Part shown: in pieces, positions 55,040 to 63,174 of the stretch | How the letters are laid out: each line of letters begins with the position of its first letter | Position numbering within the stretch: position 1 is the first letter of the stretch | DNA from: Rheinheimera sp. | GTDB taxonomy: Bacteria; Pseudomonadota; Gammaproteobacteria; Enterobacterales; Alteromonadaceae | Assembly (NCBI RefSeq): GCF_030690345.1 | Contig: NZ_JAUYGV010000007.1 | Span: 372,001-436,000 of the forward strand | Reading direction: 5' to 3' | Length of the DNA stretch: 64,000 nt | Made by a program: the position numbers and the translations under genes | Notes under the pieces: model-generated | The model's input: the letters and a program-made list of their open reading frames with translations, nothing else | The model's database searches: none | What the model was told of the DNA's origin: nothing

Positions 55040-56089
55040 ATGAGTTACAACTGGAAAAATACAGTATTAACACCTTCCGATTCAATTAAAGATGCGCTGA
55101 AAATTATTGATGCTGAAGCGCTGCGTATAGCTTTGGTTGTTGACGACGATATGAGTTTGCTTGGCGTTGTGACTGACGGCGATATAAGACGAGGATTGCT
55201 TAGAAATGCGTCTTTGGATAGTTCCGTTTCGAGTGTAATGAATAAAACGCCTATAACCGCTGAGGTGGGCACATTAAGAAAAGACCTTGTCAAATTGATG
55301 ACAGACAAAAGTCTATTAGCTATTCCCTTAGTTAATAAAGGGCTCATTGTAGGTCTTGAAACACTACAGAAATTTGGTGGGCGCCGGTACGAGAATCCTG
55401 TATTTATTATGGCAGGAGGCTTTGGTACCCGACTGAGGCCGCTTACAGATAACTGCCCAAAACCAATGTTAAAAGTGGGGGATAAGCCCATATTGGAAAC
55501 GGTGGTTTCAAGTTTTATAAAAGCAGGTTTTGTTAACTTTTATATTTCCACGCATTACATGCCTGAGGTTATTCGGGAATATTTTGGTGATGGTAGTAAA
55601 TGGAATGTTTCTATTCACTATGTGCACGAAGCACAGCCGCTTGGTACTGGAGGAGCCTTAGGATTATTGCCTGATGACTTACCTGATTTGCCTTTGATTT
55701 TGATGAATGGGGATGTACTTACCAACGTAGATTTCGAGCGAGTTCTGGAATTCCATCATAAAAATAAAGCAACTGCCACAATGTGTGTACGAGATTATGA
55801 ATTTCAAATACCTTTTGGCGTGATTAATGGAGAAGGTAACCGCATTGTTTCTATGGTGGAGAAACCAGTCCAACGTTATTTTGTCAACGCCGGTATTTAT
55901 GTTATCAGTCCTGCTTTACGAAAATCAGTACAGAAAAACCAGCGGTTGGATATGCCGACCTTGTTAGAACAAGCTATTGCAAATAATAACGATGTATTAA
56001 TGTTTCCGATACATGAATACTGGTTAGATATTGGACGTATTGCGGATTACCAACGAGCACAAATAGATATTAGAAATTTAGAATTTTGA
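55040..56089 (+). CDS. CBS-domain sugar-1-phosphate nucleotidyltransferase, PtmE-like
   Basis: Start ATG 55040, with AAGGGA eight bases upstream, begins at the first CBS motif region; the upstream in-frame ATG 54944 adds an unlikely extension. Two CBS domains (about residues 1-110) precede a nucleotidyltransferase with MAGGFGTRLRPLTDNCPKPM and LMNGDVLTNV. This is the architecture of Campylobacter PtmE, a glucosamine-1-phosphate guanylyltransferase supplying GDP-GlcN for legionaminic acid. Family membership is clear; the GDP specificity is inferred from homologue context. Confidence 0.88.
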   Translation: MSYNWKNTVLTPSDSIKDALKIIDAEALRIALVVDDDMSLLGVVTDGDIRRGLLRNASLDSSVSSVMNKTPITAEVGTLRKDLVKLMTDKSLLAIPLVNKGLIVGLETLQKFGGRRYENPVFIMAGGFGTRLRPLTDNCPKPMLKVGDKPILETVVSSFIKAGFVNFYISTHYMPEVIREYFGDGSKWNVSIHYVHEAQPLGTGGALGLLPDDLPDLPLILMNGDVLTNVDFERVLEFHHKNKATATMCVRDYEFQIPFGVINGEGNRIVSMVEKPVQRYFVNAGIYVISPALRKSVQKNQRLDMPTLLEQAIANNNDVLMFPIHEYWLDIGRIADYQRAQIDIRNLEF

Positions 56090-56110
56090 AAATAACAACG
56101 GAACTCCTCT

Positions 56111-56800
56111 ATGTTCGAAGGAAAAAGAATTCTGGCTTTAATTCCAGCCAGAGGGGGTAGCAAAAGATTACCCCGAAAAAACGTACTTTCTTTTAGTGGA
56201 AAACCATTAATTGCACATACTATTGATGCATGTAAAAAGAGTAAATATGTAGATAGAGTAATTGTTACAACAGATGATGCAGAGGTTTTTGAAATTGCAA
56301 ATAGGTTTGGTGCTGAAGTTCCATTTATAAGACCTACTCATTTATCCACGGATTCAGCAACCACAAATGATGTAGTTATGCATGCGCTTAATATGTTATC
56401 TGAAAAGCCAGACATCTTGCTAGTGCTTCAACCTACATCTCCGCTAAGAGACGAATATGATATAGACAGCAGTATAGAAATGCTTTTTGAAAAAAAAGCT
56501 GATGGTATTGTTTCTGTGTGTAAATGTGAGCATAGTCCGCTGTGGACAAATGTTCTTCCTGCCGATCATAGTTTGCGAGATTTTATTAAGCCAGCTTCCC
56601 AATTAGAAGCTCAAAAACTAAAAGAATACTACAGATTGAATGGTGCTATATACTGCTTTAATGTCAGCTTTTTAAGTGAAAATTTTGGTATTAGTTACAA
56701 CGGTCTTGTATATGCTTATATTATGGGACGTAATAAATCTGTTGATATAGATACTATAGATGACTTAGAGTATGCTGAATTTCTTTTGAAAAACTGCTGA
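56111..56800 (+). CDS. neuA: CMP-nonulosonic acid cytidylyltransferase (LegF/NeuA)
   Basis: Activates the nonulosonic acid with CTP for transfer. 229-residue single-domain enzyme with N-terminal ILALIPARGGSKRLPRKNVL, TTDDAEVFEIANRFGAEVPF, ADGIVSV and QPTSPLRDEYDIDSSI. The metal-binding Asp is expected in VDIDTIDDLEYAEF. This fits LegF (CMP-legionaminate) or NeuA (CMP-sialate); the neighbours favour legionaminate or a derivative. Confidence 0.93.
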   Translation: MFEGKRILALIPARGGSKRLPRKNVLSFSGKPLIAHTIDACKKSKYVDRVIVTTDDAEVFEIANRFGAEVPFIRPTHLSTDSATTNDVVMHALNMLSEKPDILLVLQPTSPLRDEYDIDSSIEMLFEKKADGIVSVCKCEHSPLWTNVLPADHSLRDFIKPASQLEAQKLKEYYRLNGAIYCFNVSFLSENFGISYNGLVYAYIMGRNKSVDIDTIDDLEYAEFLLKNC

Positions 56801-57300
56801 TGATAATGAAAAAAATTATAAAATATTTAATTAGAAAATTTTACACGTCTAAAGCTAAACGCATCGTAGCACAATATGGCGAGAGCTTACGAGTGAATAG
56901 AAATTCAATATTTACATTTAACACCATTATAGGAAATAACTGCCATTTTAACGGTATGAATGTTCTAGGTGGGGGGAAAGTCCTATTTGGTGACAATTTT
57001 CATTCAGGCCCTGGTTGTATGATAATAACCTCTTATCATAATTATCACGGAGATTCAATTCCTTATGATGCAACGTTTATCAATAAAGATGTGTTGATTG
57101 GTGATAATGTATGGATTGGTGCTCGAGTAATAATTCTCGGTGGAGTTACTATCGGGGAAGGTGCAATTGTTCAAGCTGGAAGCGTCGTAGTTAACGATAT
57201 TCCCGCACTAAGCATAGCAGGAGGGCACCCAGCGAAGGTTTTTTCACATAGAGATCCTGAGCATTATTCAGAGAAAAAATCATTGAAAAAGTTTCATTAA
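56800..57300 (+). CDS. Left-handed beta-helix acetyltransferase (hexapeptide family)
   Basis: 166-residue trimeric hexapeptide acyltransferase of the maltose/colanic-acid acetyltransferase (WcaF/WbbJ) type. The N terminus is basic; hexapeptide repeats appear as IIGNNCHFNGMNVLGGGKVL, IGDNVWIGARVIILGGVTIG and GAIVQAGSVVVNDIPAL, ending AGGHPAKVF. Probably O- or N-acetylates a sugar of the polysaccharide. It is shorter than the NeuD-like LegH N-acetyltransferase and lacks its N-terminal domain, so it is not an obvious LegH. ATG 56800 or 56806 could be the start. Confidence 0.85.
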   Translation: MIMKKIIKYLIRKFYTSKAKRIVAQYGESLRVNRNSIFTFNTIIGNNCHFNGMNVLGGGKVLFGDNFHSGPGCMIITSYHNYHGDSIPYDATFINKDVLIGDNVWIGARVIILGGVTIGEGAIVQAGSVVVNDIPALSIAGGHPAKVFSHRDPEHYSEKKSLKKFH

Positions 57301-57310
57301 GGATCATAAT

Positions 57311-58288
57311 GTGACAGCTATTTATTATGTTTCTTCGCCGTTTCAGTTAATGTCTGCGTTGGGAATTGCAAAAAGTCGGAATGCAACTGAGGATAATATA
57401 TTTGTAGTTTTACAAGGAAGTAAAAAGCGGGAAAAAAATAACAAACATTTTGAAGTTTTGATTGAAGAATCTTCACTCTATGCTTCTCTGCATGTAATAA
57501 GCTTCAACAACATTATTGAATTGGAGTTCAAGCTCATTTTCATGTTTTTTAAAATTAAGTTTTCTTTTTCAGAAGTGAATGAAATATTGGTTGGTGATTT
57601 TAGAGATTTATATTCTCAGTTGTTACTTCGACGCATAAAATCTAAGAAGCGTGTTATTATGGATGATGGAGCAGCAACTATAAATATATTATCTAATTAC
57701 ATCAGTAAAGGCATTACATATCCTCAAGTTAAAGGTGTTTATAATGGTCTGCGTTTTGGGGTCTATAGATTGCTGGGAATGCGTTTCGATAACGATATAG
57801 AGTTAGTGACTGAATCCATCTTTAATGGAGAGAAAATAAGAAAAAGTAATTTAGAAAGTAAAATAGAGGACTTTTATTTTATTGGTTCAAAATACTCTGA
57901 GGCTGGTATTATCCCATTGGCTTTGGAAGTAAGCTTAATTACTCATATTTCTACTTTGTATGAAGTTGATATGAAATACATTCCTCATAGAGATGACAAC
58001 GAAGTTAAGCTTAGTATGCTTAAAAATGCTGGTATAAATGTATATCATTTATCAACTCCCGTAGAGCACTTCATGGAAACAGTAAGTAATAAACAGTCGA
58101 TAGCTTTAGGTGGCTTTTGGACAACTGCGCTCTATTCGCTCGGGAGGGAGTTTTGTTTTGCCAAGGTGACTTCTTATGATATTTGCGACTTTCTTAAATC
58201 AGAAAGTCGCCGGCAAGATGCTGGGAATGTGTACTCATACTTTAAAGATGCTGGCATCTTTGTGGTAGATTTGAAGGCAGAAATATGA
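57311..58288 (+). CDS. Putative sialyltransferase-like glycosyltransferase (GT52/polysialyltransferase-like)
   Basis: 325 residues; start GTG 57311 with AAGGA about seven bases upstream. The N terminus (AIYYVSSPFQLMSALGIAKS) resembles bacterial sialyl-/polysialyltransferases of the GT52/GT38/GT97 superfamily, and the residues DDG (118-120, in VIMDDGAATINI) and the later YIPHRDD (His226) match their D/E-D/E-G and HP-like catalytic motifs. Given a CMP-nonulosonate pathway next door, it is a candidate transferase for that sugar. Identification is by motif only. Confidence 0.65.
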   Translation: MTAIYYVSSPFQLMSALGIAKSRNATEDNIFVVLQGSKKREKNNKHFEVLIEESSLYASLHVISFNNIIELEFKLIFMFFKIKFSFSEVNEILVGDFRDLYSQLLLRRIKSKKRVIMDDGAATINILSNYISKGITYPQVKGVYNGLRFGVYRLLGMRFDNDIELVTESIFNGEKIRKSNLESKIEDFYFIGSKYSEAGIIPLALEVSLITHISTLYEVDMKYIPHRDDNEVKLSMLKNAGINVYHLSTPVEHFMETVSNKQSIALGGFWTTALYSLGREFCFAKVTSYDICDFLKSESRRQDAGNVYSYFKDAGIFVVDLKAEI

Positions 58289-59349
58289 AGTTATTTTATC
58301 TTGTTGGATTTGATGTGCATAAGTCAGGCGGAAAATCTAGGGCAACTAGACAAAAGATGAATGTTCTTTCTTCAATGGGTGGAGATGTTGAAGTTCTTAA
58401 TTTCTTTCCCTATAAAAATATTCCTATTTTTTTATCTCTACCATTATTAGAGATCTATGTTTTCCTTCTTATATTTATAAAGCGGCCTTCCGGAATTATA
58501 TCAAGAGGATGTGTTGGATTTCTTCCACTTTTAGCATGTAGATTGCTGGGTATCTCCTATTTTAGAGAAGTTCATGCAGATATTAAGGATGAGGTTTCTC
58601 TAATAAGAAAAGGAAAGTTTCTTTTGGGTATATACAAAGTTGTTGCAGAGTTTACGCATTTTCTCGACGTTAATTCTGAATCGATTTTGTTTAATCACCC
58701 GTTACTTCTTGAGAAATATTGCAAAAAGTACAGTTACTCTGGAAATTCTTTTTATTCTTACAATGGCTATGATACGAATTTCAGTGTGGTGGAAGACTTA
58801 AATAATTTAAGAAATAAATACAATATTCCAGAAGGCAGAGTAATTTTGTCTTTTACTGGGTCTGTATCCGAATGGCATGGTATTGACTACATTTATGAAA
58901 TCAGTAAATTTTTACAAAATATAGCTCCAGAGATATTGATTTTGGTTGCTGGTGGAAAATTGCCAGATAATCTTAGGCGGGAGAATATTCTTAATATTTC
59001 TCCATTAGACTCTACTGGCTGTGATGAAATAATCCAGATTTCTCATGCTTGTTTGCTTCCGGTAAAGAACAATAGAGTAAGTCCAGGAAGCCCACTTAAA
59101 CTATATGACTATATCAAGTATAAAGCATTCGTTTTTGCACAAGAACATACCCTTGGTTATTCTGACGAGGTTTTGTTATATGGAAATGGAATACTTTTAG
59201 ATTTCTCTGACACAGAATCTGCTGCTAGAGTAATAGCTGCTCGCTGTAAATCTGCATTTCTGAAAAAAGATATAGATATAATTAGATTTTCTTGGCAAGC
59301 AAGAATGTTGGCATGGATTAAATTTATAGAGCAAAGCAATGAATGCTAG
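58285..59349 (+). CDS. GT4-like glycosyltransferase
   Basis: 354-residue two-Rossmann glycosyltransferase. A weak first domain contains HKSGGKSRATRQKMNVLSS. The second domain has VILSFTGSVSEWHGIDYIYE, ILVAGGKLPDN and a C-terminal nucleotide-binding segment SPGSPLKLYDYIKYKAFV, where the glycosyltransferase family 4 E-x7-E motif is only partly visible. Donor and acceptor are unknown. ATGA overlap with the previous gene, and it overlaps wzx by 11 bases, so translation is coupled. Very AT-rich. Confidence 0.75.
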   Translation: MKLFYLVGFDVHKSGGKSRATRQKMNVLSSMGGDVEVLNFFPYKNIPIFLSLPLLEIYVFLLIFIKRPSGIISRGCVGFLPLLACRLLGISYFREVHADIKDEVSLIRKGKFLLGIYKVVAEFTHFLDVNSESILFNHPLLLEKYCKKYSYSGNSFYSYNGYDTNFSVVEDLNNLRNKYNIPEGRVILSFTGSVSEWHGIDYIYEISKFLQNIAPEILILVAGGKLPDNLRRENILNISPLDSTGCDEIIQISHACLLPVKNNRVSPGSPLKLYDYIKYKAFVFAQEHTLGYSDEVLLYGNGILLDFSDTESAARVIAARCKSAFLKKDIDIIRFSWQARMLAWIKFIEQSNEC

Positions 59350-60580
59350 TAGTAAATTTTATTCGAATGTTTTTATCTACTTAGCGTCTAACATTGTCTA
59401 CTTTTCTATTCCATTTTTTTTGTTGCCTCTTCTCACGCGGATATTAACTATAGAAGAATACGGTACTTTAGGTCTCTTTCAGACTTTGTCAGTTTTGTTT
59501 GTGCATTTTGTCAGTTTAGGAACGCAGTCATATATAATACGCGCTTATTTCGATGACATAGAAAGTAGAGCTGTCATAGTTAAGTCGAATTACCTTATTT
59601 ATATTTCGATGCTAGCTGTAGTTGGTGCAATCGTATTAATTCTTTATAATTTTGATATCTGGATATTTCCTATTGAGCTTAAATATGTCTTGTTGGCTAT
59701 TTTATGTTCGTTTTTTACTTGTGTGCTCAATATTAGACTGTTCATATTTCAAGCTGAGCAAAGTGCTTTTTCTTATGGTAAGGTGCAAGTTGCCGGCAGC
59801 GCACTCAACGTTGTGATGACGTTGTTTTTTGTATTTTCGATATTTCCAAGCTTGGACGGGCGAGTGTATGCTGTAACGCTATCTCTTTTTCTAATATCAG
59901 TTTATTGCACATTCACGTTGAAGAAGCAACTTATTCTAGCTGGCGAGTCTGCTGATATACAAATTGGTATTAAAAGGTCTTTGGTATTTGGTTTGCCTTT
60001 GATGCCGCATTTGCTAGGTGCGTTTCTTATCAGTTACTTTGACCGTTTCTTTATAGAGGATAAATTTTCTTTAGCGGATGTCGGGATCTATGTTTTTTCA
60101 GTTCAAGTAGCGTCTATAGCAGGCTTCTTATTTGATTCTATTCAAAAAGCATATATTCCTTTTCTTTTCTCATTTCTTAAAAATAATGGTGTAGCAACAG
60201 TTCTTGTTAGAAAGTTCTATTTTTATTTAGCGCTTGTCTTTTCTTTTCCGTTTTTGTTCTTTTTTTTTGGAGAGGGCTTCGTTAGGGTTTATGCAGGTGA
60301 GAAGTATTTAGCCGCTGTCGATATAATTTTTATTTTACTATTGGGTCAATCGTTACGAGGTTTGTATTTAGTGTTTAGTGGTTTCTTATCATATTATAAA
60401 AAGAATTTTTTACAATCTTGTATTACGATTAGTTGTGGTGTTTTAAGTGTTATATTGATAATTGTGCTGTCTCGATACTTCGGGTTGTATGGCGTGGCTT
60501 TGTCGAACTTTTTCGCTATGTTGTCATTTTTTCTGATGACCGGTTTATTTTCAATTTTAACTATCAGGCGGAGAGGTTAA
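59339..60580 (+). CDS. wzx: Polysaccharide repeat-unit flippase Wzx
   Basis: 413-residue integral membrane protein of the MATE-like PST/Wzx family with about 12 predicted helices. The N terminus IYLASNIVYFSIPFFLLPLL followed by LTRILTIEEYGTLGLFQTLS is characteristic, as is the GLPLMPHLLGAFLISYFDRF segment. It moves undecaprenyl-linked repeat units to the periplasm. Very AT-rich compared with the flanks. It overlaps the preceding transferase gene by 11 bases. Confidence 0.9.
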   Translation: MNASSKFYSNVFIYLASNIVYFSIPFFLLPLLTRILTIEEYGTLGLFQTLSVLFVHFVSLGTQSYIIRAYFDDIESRAVIVKSNYLIYISMLAVVGAIVLILYNFDIWIFPIELKYVLLAILCSFFTCVLNIRLFIFQAEQSAFSYGKVQVAGSALNVVMTLFFVFSIFPSLDGRVYAVTLSLFLISVYCTFTLKKQLILAGESADIQIGIKRSLVFGLPLMPHLLGAFLISYFDRFFIEDKFSLADVGIYVFSVQVASIAGFLFDSIQKAYIPFLFSFLKNNGVATVLVRKFYFYLALVFSFPFLFFFFGEGFVRVYAGEKYLAAVDIIFILLLGQSLRGLYLVFSGFLSYYKKNFLQSCITISCGVLSVILIIVLSRYFGLYGVALSNFFAMLSFFLMTGLFSILTIRRRG

Positions 60581-60587
60581 ATGTTGT

Positions 60588-61841
60588 ATGGTTAATTTTT
60601 TTCTTTTTTTTTCTTTTTCACTGCTTTTTTATATCGTATTTTTACGAAGACGCTTCTTCGACTTTTTTACTATCTTTGTGCTTTTCTTTTTATATAATTA
60701 TTGTGTGGTCACTTTTGACGTTGTCGATTTTGGTGGATTCTCTTATACCTCTTTAGCAATTGCGGTGCCATTTTGGCTAAAGCTCTATATTTTGATTTTC
60801 AGTTTGTCCTTGAGCATTTTGATATTGGTTTATGACTTTTTAGTCTGTAAACGGTTTGGAAGAGATCGTCTCAACGAAGAATCTAGTAGTAACGGAAAAG
60901 AGAAAGTAGCCGTAAAGTTCTTTTTGATTCCCCTTGTGCTTCTCTTGATTTATCTGGTTTTATTTAATGGTGGCGATCTGCTTGGTTCTAAGATGGATGT
61001 AAAGTTTCAACAAGGTGGAGTTATTGCATTAATAGCCGGTTTTTCTCAAGTTGTTTTTTTTCTATCTCTGAGGCGTAATTTTATTCCAGGACTATTAGTT
61101 TCATTTTTTGTTGTGGTTATTTTTTTGATTATTGGCAGTCGAGCGAATATACTTTTTTTTATATTGATATTCGTTCTTCATAGTTTTAATGGTAAGATGG
61201 TTAGAGTTCTTTCTTTAAAGCATTCCGCGACGATCTTTACAACAGGAGTAGTATTGTCATTATTGTTGAGTGTAAAGCTGTTCTATAAAAATATAAAGTC
61301 TGGTGAAATTGGCACAGTGCTAACGGTTCTTCAAAGTGTTGACTTTAGCCTGTTATTTGATTTGCTTTTGGTCGAGCCCAAAGCAGTAGTTATGAATTTT
61401 ATAACTTTAGTTGAAAATGTTGATTATGGTGGCAACGTGGGTTATCTGTTTTTCGCTCCCATTCCATTTTTAAGTGATTTGTATCGTAGAGCATTTTCCG
61501 TAGATGTTATTAATACGTCGACTTATTTGAAAGATAATTTTTACTTGGTAGATTTCGGTTTGGCGTCTTCTATTTTCGGCGAGGTTTATGCTTTTTTTGG
61601 GGCTGGAGGTTTATTTTTTTTTACTGTTTTTGTTTTTGTTTTACTTGCGGTTTCTTCTTGGATGTGGATTGGCTGTAGGAATTTGTACTTCTTAATTCAT
61701 GTCCCTACCTTAATAATTTTATTTTCCTATATGCATAGGACCGCTTTGTTTAATTTTTTGTCTAGCTTTAAAGTTCCTTTATTGCTCTGTTCTTTATTAG
61801 CTTTTTGGATTCTTTTAGCTAGAACGACGTCACAGAAGTAA
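60588..61841 (+). CDS. wzy: O-antigen/capsule polymerase Wzy
   Basis: 417-residue protein with about 10-12 hydrophobic helices and a sizeable periplasmic loop (about residues 230-330). No strong sequence motif, as usual for Wzy; the assignment rests on topology, on position directly after wzx, and on the presence of wzz. Segments such as LIIGSRANILFFILIFVLHS recall O-antigen polymerases. Extremely T-rich. It starts seven bases after the wzx stop. Confidence 0.82.
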   Translation: MVNFFLFFSFSLLFYIVFLRRRFFDFFTIFVLFFLYNYCVVTFDVVDFGGFSYTSLAIAVPFWLKLYILIFSLSLSILILVYDFLVCKRFGRDRLNEESSSNGKEKVAVKFFLIPLVLLLIYLVLFNGGDLLGSKMDVKFQQGGVIALIAGFSQVVFFLSLRRNFIPGLLVSFFVVVIFLIIGSRANILFFILIFVLHSFNGKMVRVLSLKHSATIFTTGVVLSLLLSVKLFYKNIKSGEIGTVLTVLQSVDFSLLFDLLLVEPKAVVMNFITLVENVDYGGNVGYLFFAPIPFLSDLYRRAFSVDVINTSTYLKDNFYLVDFGLASSIFGEVYAFFGAGGLFFFTVFVFVLLAVSSWMWIGCRNLYFLIHVPTLIILFSYMHRTALFNFLSSFKVPLLLCSLLAFWILLARTTSQK

Positions 61842-62037
61842 TTTTATAGCGCTGAACCCAATTTCGTCTTGCACGTGCCAATAAGATTTTTAAGCAGGGA
61901 TTGATGCTGAGCCAGTACCTTATGTTGTATCGTTTTTTTGTTATATTAGTATTGTGATGATTTTTCGCGGTAGCAATTCAGCACGATCATTATAGTAGTA
62001 CGATACAGCATTATAGCTAGAAGAGAGCTAATATAGC
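61842..62037. other. Intergenic gap between wzy and glycosyltransferase
   Basis: A 196-base AT-rich stretch with no clear gene. It contains CGCGGTAGCAAT at 61967-61978, which shares the inner GCGGTAGC of the ops element but differs in its first base and in its last three. A promoter for the next gene is possible but not convincing. Confidence 0.4.
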
Positions 62038-63174
62038 ATGAAAAAAAAGTTACTTTTTGTCGTTAATGTTGACTGGTTTTTTCTTTCGCACCGTTTACCC
62101 ATTGCATTAGCTGCACAAGCCGCAGGTTACGAGGTGAATATTGCTTGTCAGTTAACTGCAAAAGGTGAAGCCATAAAAGGCTATGGTTTTATTTTGCATA
62201 ACTTGCCGTTAGAACGCAGCGGCACTTCGGTTTTTAAAGAGTTTAAAACGCTTGTAGCAATTAAGCGTGTAATTAAGCTAAGCAGGCCGGATATTATTCA
62301 TGCTGTCACCATTAAACCCGTACTTTACACCGGACTTGCGACTCTTTTTTCTAAGATCCCTAAAGTTTCATCTATTTCGGGTCTTGGTTTCGTATTTATT
62401 TCTGAGGGTTTAAAAGCTAGGCTGGTGCGTGTGTTCATAAGTTTTTTATACAGGTTAGCGCTACGTCATCGCAAATCCAGAGTGATTTTTCAAAACCCGA
62501 CCGACAGAGATTTATTTATCTCTGCAGGTATCATTTCAGCTAATCAGGCAATTATGATAAGAGGCTCGGGGGTTAACTTTGCAGAGTATCCGTTTAGTGA
62601 AGAGCCTCAAGGTAAACCAGTAGCTATGCTGTTAGCTCGCTTATTGACAGATAAAGGCGTTTTGGAGTTTGTTGAAGCTGCAAAGTTACTTAGAGCAAGT
62701 AATATATCATGCCGTTTAGTTTTGGTTGGCGATGTTGATGAAAATCCAAAATCTGTTAGTCAGGCTCAGCTCAATTCTTGGGTGGGACAACAACTGATAG
62801 AATATTGGGGATTCAGTAGTGATGTGGCTGCAAGCTATCGGCAAGCAAATATAGTTGTATTGCCCAGTTATCGCGAAGGGTTACCAAAGTCACTTATTGA
62901 GGCTGCGGCTTGTGGCCGTGCCGTTATTACAACTGATGTGCCTGGCTGTCGTGATGCCATCACGCCGGATGTAACAGGTTTATTAGTGCCGGTTAAAGAT
63001 TCAGCGGCGTTAGCGGGTGCTATTGAGAAGCTGGTCAATGATAGTGATTTACGGTTAAGTTTTGGCGTTGCGGGGCGTAGACTAGCTGAACGTGAGTTCG
63101 ATATAAATTCTGTGGTGAACAAACATTTTGCTATTTATGAAGAGTTGCTAAAGGGTAATGTTGTTGAACAATAA
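62038..63174 (+). CDS. GT4-family glycosyltransferase
   Basis: 378-residue GT-B enzyme. The N terminus KLLFVVNVDWFFLSHRLPIA with the DWFFLSHR-type motif is shared with PglA-like and other GT4 sugar transferases. SISGLGFVF, then GSGVNFAEYPF, MLLARLLTDKGVLEFVEAAK and the C-terminal E-x7-E motif PSYREGLPKSLIEAAACGRA complete the fold. Probably adds a sugar during repeat-unit assembly. Composition returns towards the flanking genome level. It overlaps the next gene by 17 bases. Confidence 0.88.
   Translation: MKKKLLFVVNVDWFFLSHRLPIALAAQAAGYEVNIACQLTAKGEAIKGYGFILHNLPLERSGTSVFKEFKTLVAIKRVIKLSRPDIIHAVTIKPVLYTGLATLFSKIPKVSSISGLGFVFISEGLKARLVRVFISFLYRLALRHRKSRVIFQNPTDRDLFISAGIISANQAIMIRGSGVNFAEYPFSEEPQGKPVAMLLARLLTDKGVLEFVEAAKLLRASNISCRLVLVGDVDENPKSVSQAQLNSWVGQQLIEYWGFSSDVAASYRQANIVVLPSYREGLPKSLIEAAACGRAVITTDVPGCRDAITPDVTGLLVPVKDSAALAGAIEKLVNDSDLRLSFGVAGRRLAEREFDINSVVNKHFAIYEELLKGNVVEQ

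Noticed and set aside
56800-57300. The hexapeptide acetyltransferase as the missing LegH
   Set aside because: It is a short single-domain WcaF/WbbJ-type enzyme without the NeuD/PglD N-terminal domain seen in LegH, and lies after neuA. It remains a possible alternative but is not the best reading.
61967-61978. CGCGGTAGCAAT in the wzy-glycosyltransferase gap as a second ops site
   Set aside because: Only the inner eight bases match, and such partial matches also occur in coding DNA (for example near 26483). Kept as a weak note, not called as regulatory.
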